From Lutibaculum sp963816555 (GTDB lineage Bacteria; Pseudomonadota; Alphaproteobacteria; Rhizobiales; Tepidamorphaceae), in contig CAWFLD010000002.1 in NCBI GenBank assembly GCA_963816555.1, positions 558,001-622,000 of the forward strand: 64,000 nucleotides of DNA. The letters are read 5' to 3'. The number at the start of each line of letters is the position of its first letter. The first letter of the stretch is position 1. The translations under genes and the position numbers were made by a program. Under the pieces are notes generated by a model. The model was not told where the DNA came from and did no database searches. It saw nothing but the letters and a program-made list of their open reading frames with translations. Positions 55,665-64,000 of the stretch are shown here, one piece after another.

Positions 55665-56906
55665 TCATTCCAGGTTGTTCGCCGGCGGGTAGTCGCGCGA
55701 ATAGACCGGCTGCTTCAGGAATTCCTCCGGATCGTAGGTCCAGAACTGGCTCACGTTCGGGTAGGTCTTGATGATCGTGTTGACGAGCTCGCCGTCCTTC
55801 TTCTCGCACTTGCGGATGTAGACGTCGCCGACCACGTTGCCGTACTTGTCGAAGTGCATCGGCCCGCGCGGCGTGTCCTTCAGGTCGACGTTGTGCAGGG
55901 CGTCCATGAAGGCCTGCTTGTCGTCCGACTTGCCGCCCGTCTTCTCCAGCGCCGCCTCGACGCACTGGCCGGCGATGTACATGCCCGCGGAATAGCCGCC
56001 GGGCGTCACGCCGAAGTCGGCCTTCATGTCCTCCACGAACTTCTTGTTGCTCGGCGTGTCGATCGTCGGCGAGTAGAAATGCGCGGAGACGACGCCGACG
56101 GCCTCGTCGCCGAGGCTCTTCAGAAGGGCGTCGTCCATCGCCGTCCAGCCGCCGGTGAGCGGGATGTTGCCGTGCAGGCCGAGGTCGGCGTAGGCGCGCA
56201 TGAACTTGACCGGGTTCGATCCCGCGAAGCCCGTGAACACGCCGTCGACGTCGCCGATCTGGGCGATGAACGGCGTGTAGTCCGGCGTGACGAGCGGCGG
56301 CCAGAGCTTGCGCACGACCTTGCCGCCATTGTCCTCGTAGACCCGCTGGAAGCCGGCCACCTGCTCGTGGCCGAAGGCGAAGTCCTCGGAGATGGTGCAC
56401 ATGCGCTTGAGGCCCATCTCGTTCGCGGCGTAGTCGCCCATCGCGTGCGAGCACTGGCCCGACGTCGCCGACGGGCGCACGACCCACGGATTGACGTGGC
56501 GCTGCGTGACGTCCTCGGCCGCGGCGAGGCTGATGAGCGGCGTCTCGTGCTCGCGCACGTAGTCGGTGATGGCGAGCAGCTCGAAGGCGGCGAGGGGGCC
56601 GAGGATCACGTCGACCTTGTCGCGCTCGATGAGCTCCTGCGCCTTGGTCTTGGCGCCGGCCGGGTTGCCGCCCGTGTCGGCGGAGATGAGCTCGACCGTG
56701 CGGCCGGCCATCTTGTTCTGCTTCTCCTTGAGCAGGGTGACGATGCCCTGCTCCATCTGGATGCCGCCCTGGGCCAGCGGGCCCGTCTTGACGGTCAGGA
56801 GGCCGATCTTGAAGGCCTGCTCCTGGGCGCGGAGCACCGACGGAGCCGCGAGCATGGCCGAGGTGGCCATCATACCTTTCAGGACTGTCCTGCGTTTCAC
56901 GATCAT
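55665..56906 (-). CDS. ABC transporter substrate-binding protein (LivK/AmiC type)
   Basis: 413 aa. The N-terminal KRRTVLKGMMATSAMLAAPS is a likely twin-arginine signal with cleavage after LRAQ. The type-1 periplasmic-binding fold shows IGLLTVKTGPLAQGGIQMEQ and the RPSATSGQCSHAMG hinge region. First gene of the livKHMGF operon; the 132 bases upstream hold its promoter but I can identify no clear box. Confidence 0.9.
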   Translation of the reverse strand: MIVKRRTVLKGMMATSAMLAAPSVLRAQEQAFKIGLLTVKTGPLAQGGIQMEQGIVTLLKEKQNKMAGRTVELISADTGGNPAGAKTKAQELIERDKVDVILGPLAAFELLAITDYVREHETPLISLAAAEDVTQRHVNPWVVRPSATSGQCSHAMGDYAANEMGLKRMCTISEDFAFGHEQVAGFQRVYEDNGGKVVRKLWPPLVTPDYTPFIAQIGDVDGVFTGFAGSNPVKFMRAYADLGLHGNIPLTGGWTAMDDALLKSLGDEAVGVVSAHFYSPTIDTPSNKKFVEDMKADFGVTPGGYSAGMYIAGQCVEAALEKTGGKSDDKQAFMDALHNVDLKDTPRGPMHFDKYGNVVGDVYIRKCEKKDGELVNTIIKTYPNVSQFWTYDPEEFLKQPVYSRDYPPANNLE

Positions 56907-57038
56907 TTTCCTCGTTCCCTCCGAAGTTGTCGTTTTTGGCCCGGATCGTTCGCCCGGGTCTCTTGTCGTTCGGCCTTTTGGCCTTCTTGTCCTCGGCGGG
57001 CGCCTGCTGCGTCCGGCCGGAGAATTGGGTGGATCGCG

Positions 57039-58841
57039 TCAGCCCGCGGCCGGCCCTCCCGTGCCCTGCCTGGCCGGGACGACCGGCAGCAGCAGGAACG
57101 GCTGCCCGGTCGCGGAGACGTGCAGCGTCGTCGTTCCGCCGAAGACGGAAGCCGGCCGGTCCTCCGGGTCGTCGTGCAGGAACGGCCCGCAACCCGTCAG
57201 CTCGTTCTTGAAGTTGCTGAGCCGCCCGCCGCTGCCGCCGGGATAGACGTAGTCGCGGCCGCGGACGCTGAGGCCGATGCGGTGGCCAGCCGGCACGACG
57301 ATCGAGGTCGGCCAGAGCTCGATGTCGAGCGCGACCGGCTCTCCCGGCACGAGCGGCTGGGGCTCGTCGTGCGTGTGGTAGGGCCGATAGGGCCGCGACA
57401 GCTCCGGGTCGAGCTTGCGGTGCGAGGCGCGCAGCCAGCCTTGCGCCACCGGCGTGTGCGGGTCGATCGCCCCCTGGAACGTGACCTCCTTCATGTCCGG
57501 CGCGAAGACGCGCAGGACGAGGAAGATGTCGGCGTCCTCGGTGGTCGACGACACGACGAGCCGCGCGGCGCAGGGGCCGGTGATCTCGGTCGTCTCCGGG
57601 AGCGGCGGCGTCAGGAAGGTCAGGCCGTCGCCGAGCGCCTCGAAGGGGAGCTGCGCCGCCTCCTGCTGCGGCTCGGCGGCGAGGCTGAGATCCGCGGTGT
57701 GGAGGTAGAGCCGGCGCCACTCCGTGTCCGGCAGCGGCCACGCCGTCTCGGCGCGCTCCTCGAAGACCTCGCCGGGGTGGCGCACCTGCAGGAGCACGCG
57801 CGGCTGGCGGTCCCAGCCATTGTCCTCGCCCTTGAGGAAGTGGTCGAAGAAGCGGAGCTGCAGCTTGCGGCCGTAGTCGGTGTAGAAATGGGTCCAGTGC
57901 TCGATGCCGTGCGCCTCGAGCCACTTCCGGTCCGAGGCGGCGCGCACGAAGCCCTCGAAGTTGCCGCGCGGGTGCAGGCCCTGGCCGCCCCAGTTGGCGG
58001 CCGACAGGAACGGCACCTTCACCTTCGACCAGTCGGGCGAGCGATCGCGGTGATATCGGTCGTCGAGCGGGTGCGCCCGGATCTCGGCGCCGAAGTCGCA
58101 GCGGTTGCGGGCGAGCTCGGCCTCGCCCAGCGTCTCGGGGCCGCAGACGAGCTCGCCCGTCGCGCGGCTCCGCCCGCCCCGCTCGCCGGCGCCGTACTGC
58201 ACCGTCTTGACCTGCATGTCGTACCAGTTGGCCCAGAAGGTCGACAGGATGCCGCCGTGATGCGTCATGTCGCGGTACCAGTCGGCCGCGCCTTCCCAGA
58301 TGCACATCGCGGCGAGATGCGGCGGCTCGAGGGAGGCCACCTGCCACTGGTTGATGCCGTAGTAGGAGATGCCGTTGAGGCCGACCTTGCCGTTCGACCA
58401 GGGCTGGACGCCGGCCCACTCGATGCAGTCGTGGAAGTCCCTGGTCTCGCGCGGCGAGAAATGGTCGATGTAGCCGGGCGAGCAGCCGCAGCCGCGGGAG
58501 TCGACCCGCACGCAGACATAGCCCTCGGGCACCCATTTCTCGGGATCGACGACCTCCCACGACTGGTAGAGGTTGCTCGAGCCCGCCGCGACGTCCGGAT
58601 GCCGCTCGACCATGCGCTGCCAGGCGCTGGGGTATCCGTCCTGGAAGGCGAGGCCCTTGGCGTAGGGGCCGTGGCTGAGAATGACCGGGTAGGTGCCCTC
58701 GGCGAGGGGGCGGAAGACGTCCGCCCGCAGGACCAGGCCGTCGTCCATCGCGACCGGAACGTTCCAGTCGATGCGCATCCCGTCGCGCTCTTCCGAGCGG
58801 GCCAGGCGATCGGCGGCGGATGCCTCTCCCGGGTGATCCAT
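57039..58841 (-). CDS. CocE/NonD family hydrolase
   Basis: 600 aa. An alpha/beta hydrolase with nucleophile Ser in GLNGISYYGINQW (about 155) and the oxyanion/charge region around VCVRVDSRGCGCSPG. A C-terminal jelly-roll (X-Pro dipeptidyl-peptidase type) extends from about 390 to the end. No signal peptide. Cleaves esters or amides. It lies upstream of the Liv operon on the same strand and may process the transported compound. Confidence 0.88.
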   Translation of the reverse strand: MDHPGEASAADRLARSEERDGMRIDWNVPVAMDDGLVLRADVFRPLAEGTYPVILSHGPYAKGLAFQDGYPSAWQRMVERHPDVAAGSSNLYQSWEVVDPEKWVPEGYVCVRVDSRGCGCSPGYIDHFSPRETRDFHDCIEWAGVQPWSNGKVGLNGISYYGINQWQVASLEPPHLAAMCIWEGAADWYRDMTHHGGILSTFWANWYDMQVKTVQYGAGERGGRSRATGELVCGPETLGEAELARNRCDFGAEIRAHPLDDRYHRDRSPDWSKVKVPFLSAANWGGQGLHPRGNFEGFVRAASDRKWLEAHGIEHWTHFYTDYGRKLQLRFFDHFLKGEDNGWDRQPRVLLQVRHPGEVFEERAETAWPLPDTEWRRLYLHTADLSLAAEPQQEAAQLPFEALGDGLTFLTPPLPETTEITGPCAARLVVSSTTEDADIFLVLRVFAPDMKEVTFQGAIDPHTPVAQGWLRASHRKLDPELSRPYRPYHTHDEPQPLVPGEPVALDIELWPTSIVVPAGHRIGLSVRGRDYVYPGGSGGRLSNFKNELTGCGPFLHDDPEDRPASVFGGTTTLHVSATGQPFLLLPVVPARQGTGGPAAG

Positions 58842-59128
58842 CGGCGTTTCCTGATCGAGTTATCAGTCTTCTTTGACAGGAGAGTAGGAGCGGCCTCCCG
58901 AGCGGGCAAAGTAGATTCCCTGCTGCTCCTCATCAGATTTCCTGATGGAGAATCGGGCGGATCTTCAGATTTTTGCCTTGATCGGAGGGGATTCCCGCGA
59001 AAGCCTAGGGCGCGCGGCCCGACCTGCCGCAGCCTGCCGGCAGCGCGACGGCGCAGCCGCGGGGAGCGGACGGCACGTCGGCGGCCGCCGCGCGTTTATC
59101 GGTCGAACAGCAAGGCGCAAGGGGAGAG
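58842..59128. other. Divergent intergenic region
   Basis: 287 bases between the CocE gene (-) and the dehydrogenase gene (+). It contains a small palindrome catcag-N5-ctgatg (about 58931-58947) that could bind a regulator. I see no gene that I can support. Confidence 0.4.
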
Positions 59129-60019
59129 ATGCCCATGACGGTCGGCATTGCGGGGCTCGGCAAGATGGGGACGGCCATCGCCGAACGGCTCCTGGAGGAG
59201 GGCGAGGACCTCGTGGTCTGGAACCGCTCGCCCGGAAAGGTCGAGCCGCTCGAGCGGGCCGGCGCCGGCGTCGCCGCGAGCCCCGGCGAGCTCGTGTCGC
59301 GGGTCGACGTGGTGCTGACCATCCTCACGGACGCCGACGCGATCGACTCGGTCTATCGCGGCGAGGGCGGCATCCTCGCGGCCGATCTCTCCGGCAAGCT
59401 CGTCATCGACATGAGCACGGTGCGGCCGGAGACGGAGGTCGCCCTCGGAAAGGACGTGACAGGGGCGGGCGCCGATTTCGTGGAATGCCCGGTCGCCGGC
59501 ACCACCGGCCCGGCGCGGCAGGGCAAGCTGATCGGGCTCGTCGGCGCGGAGGCGGCGGCGCTCGAGCGGGCGCGCCCGGTGCTCGGCAAGCTCTGCCGCC
59601 GCATCGAGCATGTCGGTCCCGTCGGCGCGGGCGCCAGCATGAAGCTCGCCATCAACCTGCCGCTCCTCGTCTTCTACCAGGCGCTCGGCGAGGCCTGGAC
59701 GCTGTGCGGCGGTCTCGGGCTCGACCCGGAGGGGCTCATCGACCTGTTCGCGGATTCGGCGGGCGGGCCGAACATCCTGAAGGTGCGGGGACCCGCCGTG
59801 GCGAAGGCGGTCTCGGGCGGCGATCCCGGCGCGCCGACCTTCGACGTCGATTCCATCCGCAAGGACCTGCGGACGATGATCGCGGAGGCGGAGTCGCGCG
59901 GCCGCAGCCTGCCGCTCGTCGAGCGGACGCTGCAGATCTACGACGAGGCCTCGCGGTCGGGCCTGAGCGGCAAGGACGGCTCGACGCTCGCCGGCTACTG
60001 GCCGGCGCACGGCAAGTAG
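59129..60019 (+). CDS. NAD(P)-dependent beta-hydroxyacid dehydrogenase (3-hydroxyisobutyrate dehydrogenase family)
   Basis: 296 aa. The Rossmann motif is GIAGLGKMGTAIAERL; the substrate-binding block is DFVECPVAGTTGPARQGKL; the catalytic Lys is in GAGASMKLAINLPL. Oxidises a beta-hydroxy acid or reduces the matching semialdehyde. It is on the plus strand, facing a minus-strand SDR and HisD-like pair that may share its pathway. Confidence 0.9.
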   Translation: MPMTVGIAGLGKMGTAIAERLLEEGEDLVVWNRSPGKVEPLERAGAGVAASPGELVSRVDVVLTILTDADAIDSVYRGEGGILAADLSGKLVIDMSTVRPETEVALGKDVTGAGADFVECPVAGTTGPARQGKLIGLVGAEAAALERARPVLGKLCRRIEHVGPVGAGASMKLAINLPLLVFYQALGEAWTLCGGLGLDPEGLIDLFADSAGGPNILKVRGPAVAKAVSGGDPGAPTFDVDSIRKDLRTMIAEAESRGRSLPLVERTLQIYDEASRSGLSGKDGSTLAGYWPAHGK

Positions 60020-60128
60020 GCGTCGCCATGGACACGAAGACCGGCGGCGCGATGACCTCGGGGGAGCCGTATCCCACACCTCGATGTTGAGGATGGTGCC
60101 GGCGCGCTGACGACCGGGCGGCGGAGCT

Positions 60129-60899
60129 CTACTCCGCCGTCCAGCCGCCGTCGACGAGGAGCGAGGAGCCCGTCATCAGCGACGAGGCGTCCGAGGCGAG
60201 GAAGACGACCGCGCCCATCAGGTCCTCGACCTGCCCGAGCCGCCCGAGCTTGATCTTCTGGAGCACGGAGGTGCGGAACGCCTCGCTCTCGAGGAAGGGC
60301 TGCGTCATCGGCGTCTCGATGAAGGTCGGCGCCAGGCTGTTGACGCGGATGCCCTGCGGCGCGAGCTCGACCGCCATCGCCTTGGTGAGGCCCTCGAGAG
60401 CGAACTTCGAGGCGCAGTAGATCGTCCGGTTGGGCGCGCCGACCCGGCCCATCTGCGAGGTCACGTTGATGATCGAGCCGGGCCTGCCGACGTCGAGAAG
60501 CCGGCGGACCACCGCCTGCGCGGCGAAGAAGGCGGCCCGCACGTTCAGCTCCATCACCGCGTCGAAATCCTCCTCCGTGACGTCGACCATCGGCTTCGGC
60601 CGGTTCGTGCCGGCATTGTTGACGAAGACGTCGAAGGGGTCGGCTTCGTCGACGGCGTCGGAGAACGCCTCGACGTCGGTCACGTCGAGGCACAGGGCCT
60701 CGGCCGCGCCGCCCCTCTCCTCGATGGCCGCGACCGCATCCTCCAGCTCGTCCGGGCTCCGGGCGCAGAGCGTCACCTGCGCGCCCGCGCCCGCGAGGGC
60801 CGTGGCGGCGGCGAGGCCGATGCCGCGGCCGGCGCCCGTCACGAGCGCGGTCTTGCCCTCGAGCGAGAAGGAGGGCGTCGTGGGAAGAGGTCTCATCAT
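60129..60899 (-). CDS. Short-chain dehydrogenase/reductase
   Basis: 256 aa. Cofactor motif TGAGRGIG, NNAG, catalytic YCASK and C-terminal DGGWTAE of the classical SDR family. The Asp/Arg after the second strand (CARSPDEL) hints at NADP. It overlaps the end of the HisD-like gene by 4 bases, so the two oxidations are likely linked. Confidence 0.92.
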   Translation of the reverse strand: MMRPLPTTPSFSLEGKTALVTGAGRGIGLAAATALAGAGAQVTLCARSPDELEDAVAAIEERGGAAEALCLDVTDVEAFSDAVDEADPFDVFVNNAGTNRPKPMVDVTEEDFDAVMELNVRAAFFAAQAVVRRLLDVGRPGSIINVTSQMGRVGAPNRTIYCASKFALEGLTKAMAVELAPQGIRVNSLAPTFIETPMTQPFLESEAFRTSVLQKIKLGRLGQVEDLMGAVVFLASDASSLMTGSSLLVDGGWTAE

Positions 60900-62204
60900 T
60901 CCGCTGCCGTCGCGTAGGGGACGTTGCGGCCGCCGTAGCGGCGCACACGGACGTTAGCCTGCTCGGCGTGGCCGGCGAAGCCCTCGAGCATGCAGAGCCG
61001 CGAGCAATATTCGCCGACCATCGCCGACGCCTCGTCCGTCAGCACCTTCTGGTAGGTGCAGGTCTTGAGGAACTTGCCGACCCACAGGCCGCCCGTGTAG
61101 CGCGCCGCCTTCCTGGTCGGCAGGGTGTGGTTCGTGCCGATCACCTTGTCGCCATAGGCGACGTTGGTGCGCGGCCCGAGGAACAGCGCGCCGTAGTTCG
61201 TCATGCGGCGGAGGAAGAGGTCGGGGTCCCTCGTCATCACCTGGACGTGCTCGAAGGCGAGGCGGTCGGCCTCCGCGATCATCTCCTCGTCGTCGTCGCA
61301 GACGATGACCTCGCCGTAGGTCTCCCAGGCCTGGCGGGCGGTCTCGCCGGTCGGGAGCATGCCGAGCAGCCGCTCGACCTCGTCCATCGTCTCGCGCGCG
61401 AGCTTCTCCGAGGTGGTCAGCAGCACGGCCGGCGAGGTCGGCCCGTGCTCCGCCTGGCCCAGCAGGTCGGTGGCGCAGATCTCGCCGTCGACCGTCTCGT
61501 CGGCGATGACCAGCGTCTCGGTCGGGCCGGCGAAGAGGTCGATGCCGACGCGGCCGAAGAGCTGGCGCTTGGCCTCCGCGACGAAGGCGTTGCCGGGGCC
61601 GACGAGCATGTCGATCGGCTCGATCGTCTCGGTCCCGAGCGCCATGGCGCCGACCGCCTGGATCCCGCCGAGCGAATAGATCGTGTCGGCGCCGGCGAGG
61701 TGCTGGGCGGCGACGATCGGCGGCGGCCGGCTTGCCCTTGTAGGGCGGGGCGCAGGTGACGATGCGCGGCACGCCGGCGACCTTGGCGGTGACCACCGAC
61801 ATGTGGGCGGAGGCGACCATCGGGTACTTGCCGCCCGGCACGTAGCAGCCGACCGAGTTCACCGGGATGTTCTTGTGGCCGAGCACGACGCCTGGCAGCG
61901 TCTCGACCTCGATGTCCTTGAGCGCCGCGCGCTGCTGCTCGGCGAAGTTCCTGACCTGCGCCTGGGCGAACTTGATGTCCTCGACCGCCCGGCCGGGAAG
62001 CTCGGAGAGGCAGTCCCGGATCTCCTTGTCCGTCAGCCGGTAGTCGGCGCGGTCCCAGCCGTCGAACTTGACCGAGAGATCGCGCACCGCCGCGTCGCCG
62101 CGCGTCTCGATGTCGGCGAGCGTCTGCTCGACGATCGCGCGGGTCTTCGCGTCGTCCGCGGCGATCTCGCCCGCGTCGCGCCCCTTCTTCAGCCAACGAG
62201 CCAT
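60896..62204 (-). pseudogene. Histidinol dehydrogenase family protein (HpsN-like), one frameshift
   Basis: Reconstructed about 435 aa. Zinc-dependent NAD oxidoreductase of the HisD family: VNSVGCYVPGGKYPMVASA, LVGPGNAFVAEAKRQLFG, DLLGQAEHGPTSPAV and GTNHTLPTRKAARYTGG. The sequence and its place beside an SDR and a hydroxyacid dehydrogenase, far from other his genes, suggest a catabolic paralogue such as sulfopropanediol dehydrogenase HpsN. One extra G near 61727 (after YKGKP) breaks the frame; length is 3n+1. Confidence 0.8.
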
Positions 62205-62304
62205 GGTGACCTCCCTGAATGCGGTTTCGTCGGCCGTGCGCCCGTGCCTGCGCCGACCTTATCTAGCGATCGATCAGCAAGATGGTCCGCCCGCTTCCGG
62301 CCTG

Positions 62305-63264
62305 TCAACGCGCAGGCACGGCGAGGCCGGCGCCGCTGCGGGCCGAGGCGGCCAGCCATCCGGTGTTCAGGCGCTGCGTCTCCTCCTCGAGAACCTGCAG
62401 GAACGCCTCGCTCGCGGTCGACATCTGCTGCCGCGACGGCTCGATCAGCATGAGGTCGAGCGAGAGGGTCGGATCGGCCAGCGGATTGACCGTGAAGCGC
62501 TGCGGCTCGCTGTCCCGCGCCATCATGATGGCCGGCAGGATGGCGACCCACTCGGTGCGCTCGACGACGTCGAGGGTGCCCAGCATCGCGTCGAGCTCGA
62601 GCAGCCGGTCGATGGCCACCGCGTTCGACGCGCAATAGGTGTCGAGCGTCTTGCGCCGCGTGTTCGCCTCGCCCGGCACCACCATCCGCAGCGGGGGGAG
62701 GTCGCGCAGGCGGACCGGGGCGAGGTGCGGGCGGCCGGCGTCGGCGCGCGCGACGAGCGTTTCGGGCGTCCGCAGGAAGAGCCTCGTGCGCAGCCCGGGC
62801 CGGCCGGAAAAGGCCGGCACGATCGCGAAGTCGAGCTCCCCGGCCTGCACCATCTGGGTGAGGGTGGCGCTGTAGCCCTCGACGATGCGCACGGTGACGT
62901 TCGGCTGCTCGGCGACGAAGCGCGTGAGGGTGGGGGCGATCGTGCAGCGCGTCATGGTGGGCATCAGTCCCACCACGATCTGCCCGGTCAGGCCCGTCGA
63001 GAAGCGCATGACGTTGCGCGCGGCCGTGTCGTGGGCGCGGAGCACGTCGATGCAGCTGCGATAGTAGCTGTCGGCCGCCGGCGTCGGCTGCACCTGGCCC
63101 TTGCGCCGCAGGAAGAGCTGGACGCCGAACGCGTCCTCGAGGTTGCGGATGTGCTGCGAGACGCCGGACTGCGTGGCGTTCTCGCGCGTCGCGGCAGCCG
63201 TGAAGGAGCGTTCCTCGTAGGCCGCGACGAAGAGCCTGATGTCCCGGAGGCTGCCGGCCTGCAT
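62305..63264 (-). CDS. LysR family transcriptional regulator
   Basis: 319 aa. Helix-turn-helix at about 5-64 (IRLFVAAYEERSFTAAATRE then TQSGVSQHIRNLED) and a co-inducer domain. It is divergent from the flavin reductase; the AT-rich 116-base gap (aacatattattttttcggg) holds both promoters. It may also act on the HisD-like operon 100 bases downstream. Confidence 0.9.
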   Translation of the reverse strand: MQAGSLRDIRLFVAAYEERSFTAAATRENATQSGVSQHIRNLEDAFGVQLFLRRKGQVQPTPAADSYYRSCIDVLRAHDTAARNVMRFSTGLTGQIVVGLMPTMTRCTIAPTLTRFVAEQPNVTVRIVEGYSATLTQMVQAGELDFAIVPAFSGRPGLRTRLFLRTPETLVARADAGRPHLAPVRLRDLPPLRMVVPGEANTRRKTLDTYCASNAVAIDRLLELDAMLGTLDVVERTEWVAILPAIMMARDSEPQRFTVNPLADPTLSLDLMLIEPSRQQMSTASEAFLQVLEEETQRLNTGWLAASARSGAGLAVPAR

Positions 63265-63380
63265 CGCGCTGCCATCGCTTTTCGTGATCGTCTCCAGCAG
63301 AACATATTATTTTTTCGGGTGTCCGATAGCCCCTATGTTTGGCTGCGATAAGCGAACCCACCCGCAAGGGAGGAGCGTGC

Positions 63381-63899
63381 ATGACCATGCATCAGATCTG
63401 CTTCGAGCCCGATCCGCAGGACTCCCGGCCGCTCCGCGAGGCCCTGGGACGCTTCGCCACGGGCGTGACGATCGTCACGACGCGCACGGAGGCCGGCAAG
63501 CTCGAGGGGCTGACCGCCAACTCGTTCTCCGCCCTGTCGCTCGACCCGCCGCTCGTCCTGTGGAGCCTCAAGAAGACGGCCCCGTCGCGGCCGAGCTTCG
63601 AGCAGTCCGGCTACTTCGCGGTGAACGTGCTGTGCGCCGACCAGAAGGCGCTTTCGAAGCACTTCGCGACGCCCACGGAGGACAAGTTCTCCGACGTCCA
63701 CGCGCACGAGGGGCACGGCGGCTGTCCGGTCCTGCCGGGGTGCCTGGCGACGTTCGAGTGCTCGACCGAGACGACCGTCGTCGGGGGCGACCACATCATC
63801 TTCATCGGCCGCGTCCACCGGGCGACCTACAGGACCGGCGAGCCGCTGATCTTCTCCTCGGGGTCCTACGCGACGCACTCGCCGCTGCTCGACGCCTGA
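63381..63899 (+). CDS. Flavin reductase family protein (flavin:NAD(P)H reductase component)
   Basis: 172 aa from the ATG at 63381, with GGGAGGAG just upstream. The FMN-binding split-barrel motifs are FATGVTIVTTRTEAGKLEG and ANSFSALSLDPPLVLWSL. Such proteins feed reduced flavin to a two-component monooxygenase, which may lie beyond the right edge of this window. Confidence 0.88.
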   Translation: MTMHQICFEPDPQDSRPLREALGRFATGVTIVTTRTEAGKLEGLTANSFSALSLDPPLVLWSLKKTAPSRPSFEQSGYFAVNVLCADQKALSKHFATPTEDKFSDVHAHEGHGGCPVLPGCLATFECSTETTVVGGDHIIFIGRVHRATYRTGEPLIFSSGSYATHSPLLDA

Positions 63900-63928
63900 G
63901 CGGAAGGCTTGGTGAGCGGAAGGCTTGG
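63897..63928. repeat. 16-bp tandem duplication at a gene end
   Basis: tgagcggaaggcttgg occurs twice in a row (63897-63912, 63913-63928). The first copy includes the TGA stop of the flavin reductase. The last 72 bases of the window hold no gene I can support. Confidence 0.6.
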
Positions 63929-64000
63929 CCCCTCCATCCCTTGAAAGCAGTCACAAGCGCCCGATCGAAGGGCGCGCAGGAGGTTCGTTCAGTGATCCGG

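Noticed and set aside
60896..62204. Biosynthetic histidinol dehydrogenase gene hisD
   Set aside because: No other his genes nearby and the surrounding dehydrogenases suggest a catabolic paralogue; left as HisD family.

Overview
The window is high-GC DNA from an alphaproteobacterium, most likely order Hyphomicrobiales (Rhizobiales). The run rpoZ-rsh-DUF2062-pdxJ-acpS-lepB-rnc-era-recO is a typical rhizobial core block. Two intergenic elements (about 33741-33845 and 43978-44060) also resemble palindromic repeats that I remember as common in this order. I cannot name the genus.

Layout. 0-2.3 kb (minus): family-5 uracil-DNA glycosylase, NYN-domain protein, DUF2189 membrane protein. 2.4-11.2 kb (plus): the core block plus a secreted SH3/DUF1236 protein. 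11.2-12.2 kb: a cold-shock gene with its own terminator, and a possible 25-codon ORF behind an extreme Shine-Dalgarno. 12.2-15.9 kb (minus): TetR-HlyD-ABC efflux operon with a palindromic operator. 15.9-18.7 kb (minus): two YeeE/YedE proteins, a Cys-repeat DUF442 phosphatase-like protein and a DUF6969-like protein. 18.8-22.6 kb (plus): RatA/COQ10-like protein, UbiA/MenA-like prenyltransferase, NapC/NrfH-like tetraheme cytochrome and an EF-hand pentaheme cytochrome. 22.6-33.7 kb: hypCABDFE (minus) and, divergently, a group 3b-like NAD(P)-linked [NiFe] hydrogenase with a cyclic-nucleotide-binding protein and maturation protease (plus). 33.8-39.8 kb (minus): cyoABCD quinol oxidase and a GH15 enzyme. 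40-48 kb: LysR regulator, polyamine-type ABC importer, aminotransferase, BKACE enzyme and acetyltransferase. 48.2-51.1 kb: tRNA-Gln and an IorAB-like molybdenum hydroxylase. 51.2-58.8 kb (minus): amidohydrolase, LivFGMHK importer, CocE hydrolase. 59-64 kb: 3-hydroxyisobutyrate-dehydrogenase-like enzyme, SDR, HisD-like dehydrogenase, LysR regulator and flavin reductase.

How it works together. FNR/FixK-type boxes of the form TTGAT-N4-ATCAA lie at 18815, 20552 and (one mismatch) 28486. They bracket the sulfur-transport, quinone, multiheme cytochrome and hydrogenase genes, so 16-33.7 kb reads as one oxygen-responsive hydrogen/sulfur/quinone redox island beside the aerobic oxidase cyoABCD. The right half is catabolic: two ABC importers next to enzymes for amines/beta-amino acids and for heterocyclic or acidic substrates.

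Caveat. Many reading frames, above all the hydrogenase genes, are broken by what look like single-base insertions (about 34 sites in 28.7-33.7 kb; very few in 2-11 kb and 44-64 kb). I see almost no deletions and no clear premature stops, which favours sequence error over gene decay. Such genes are typed 'pseudogene' only because they cannot be translated as given; the evidence text gives the reconstructed product.
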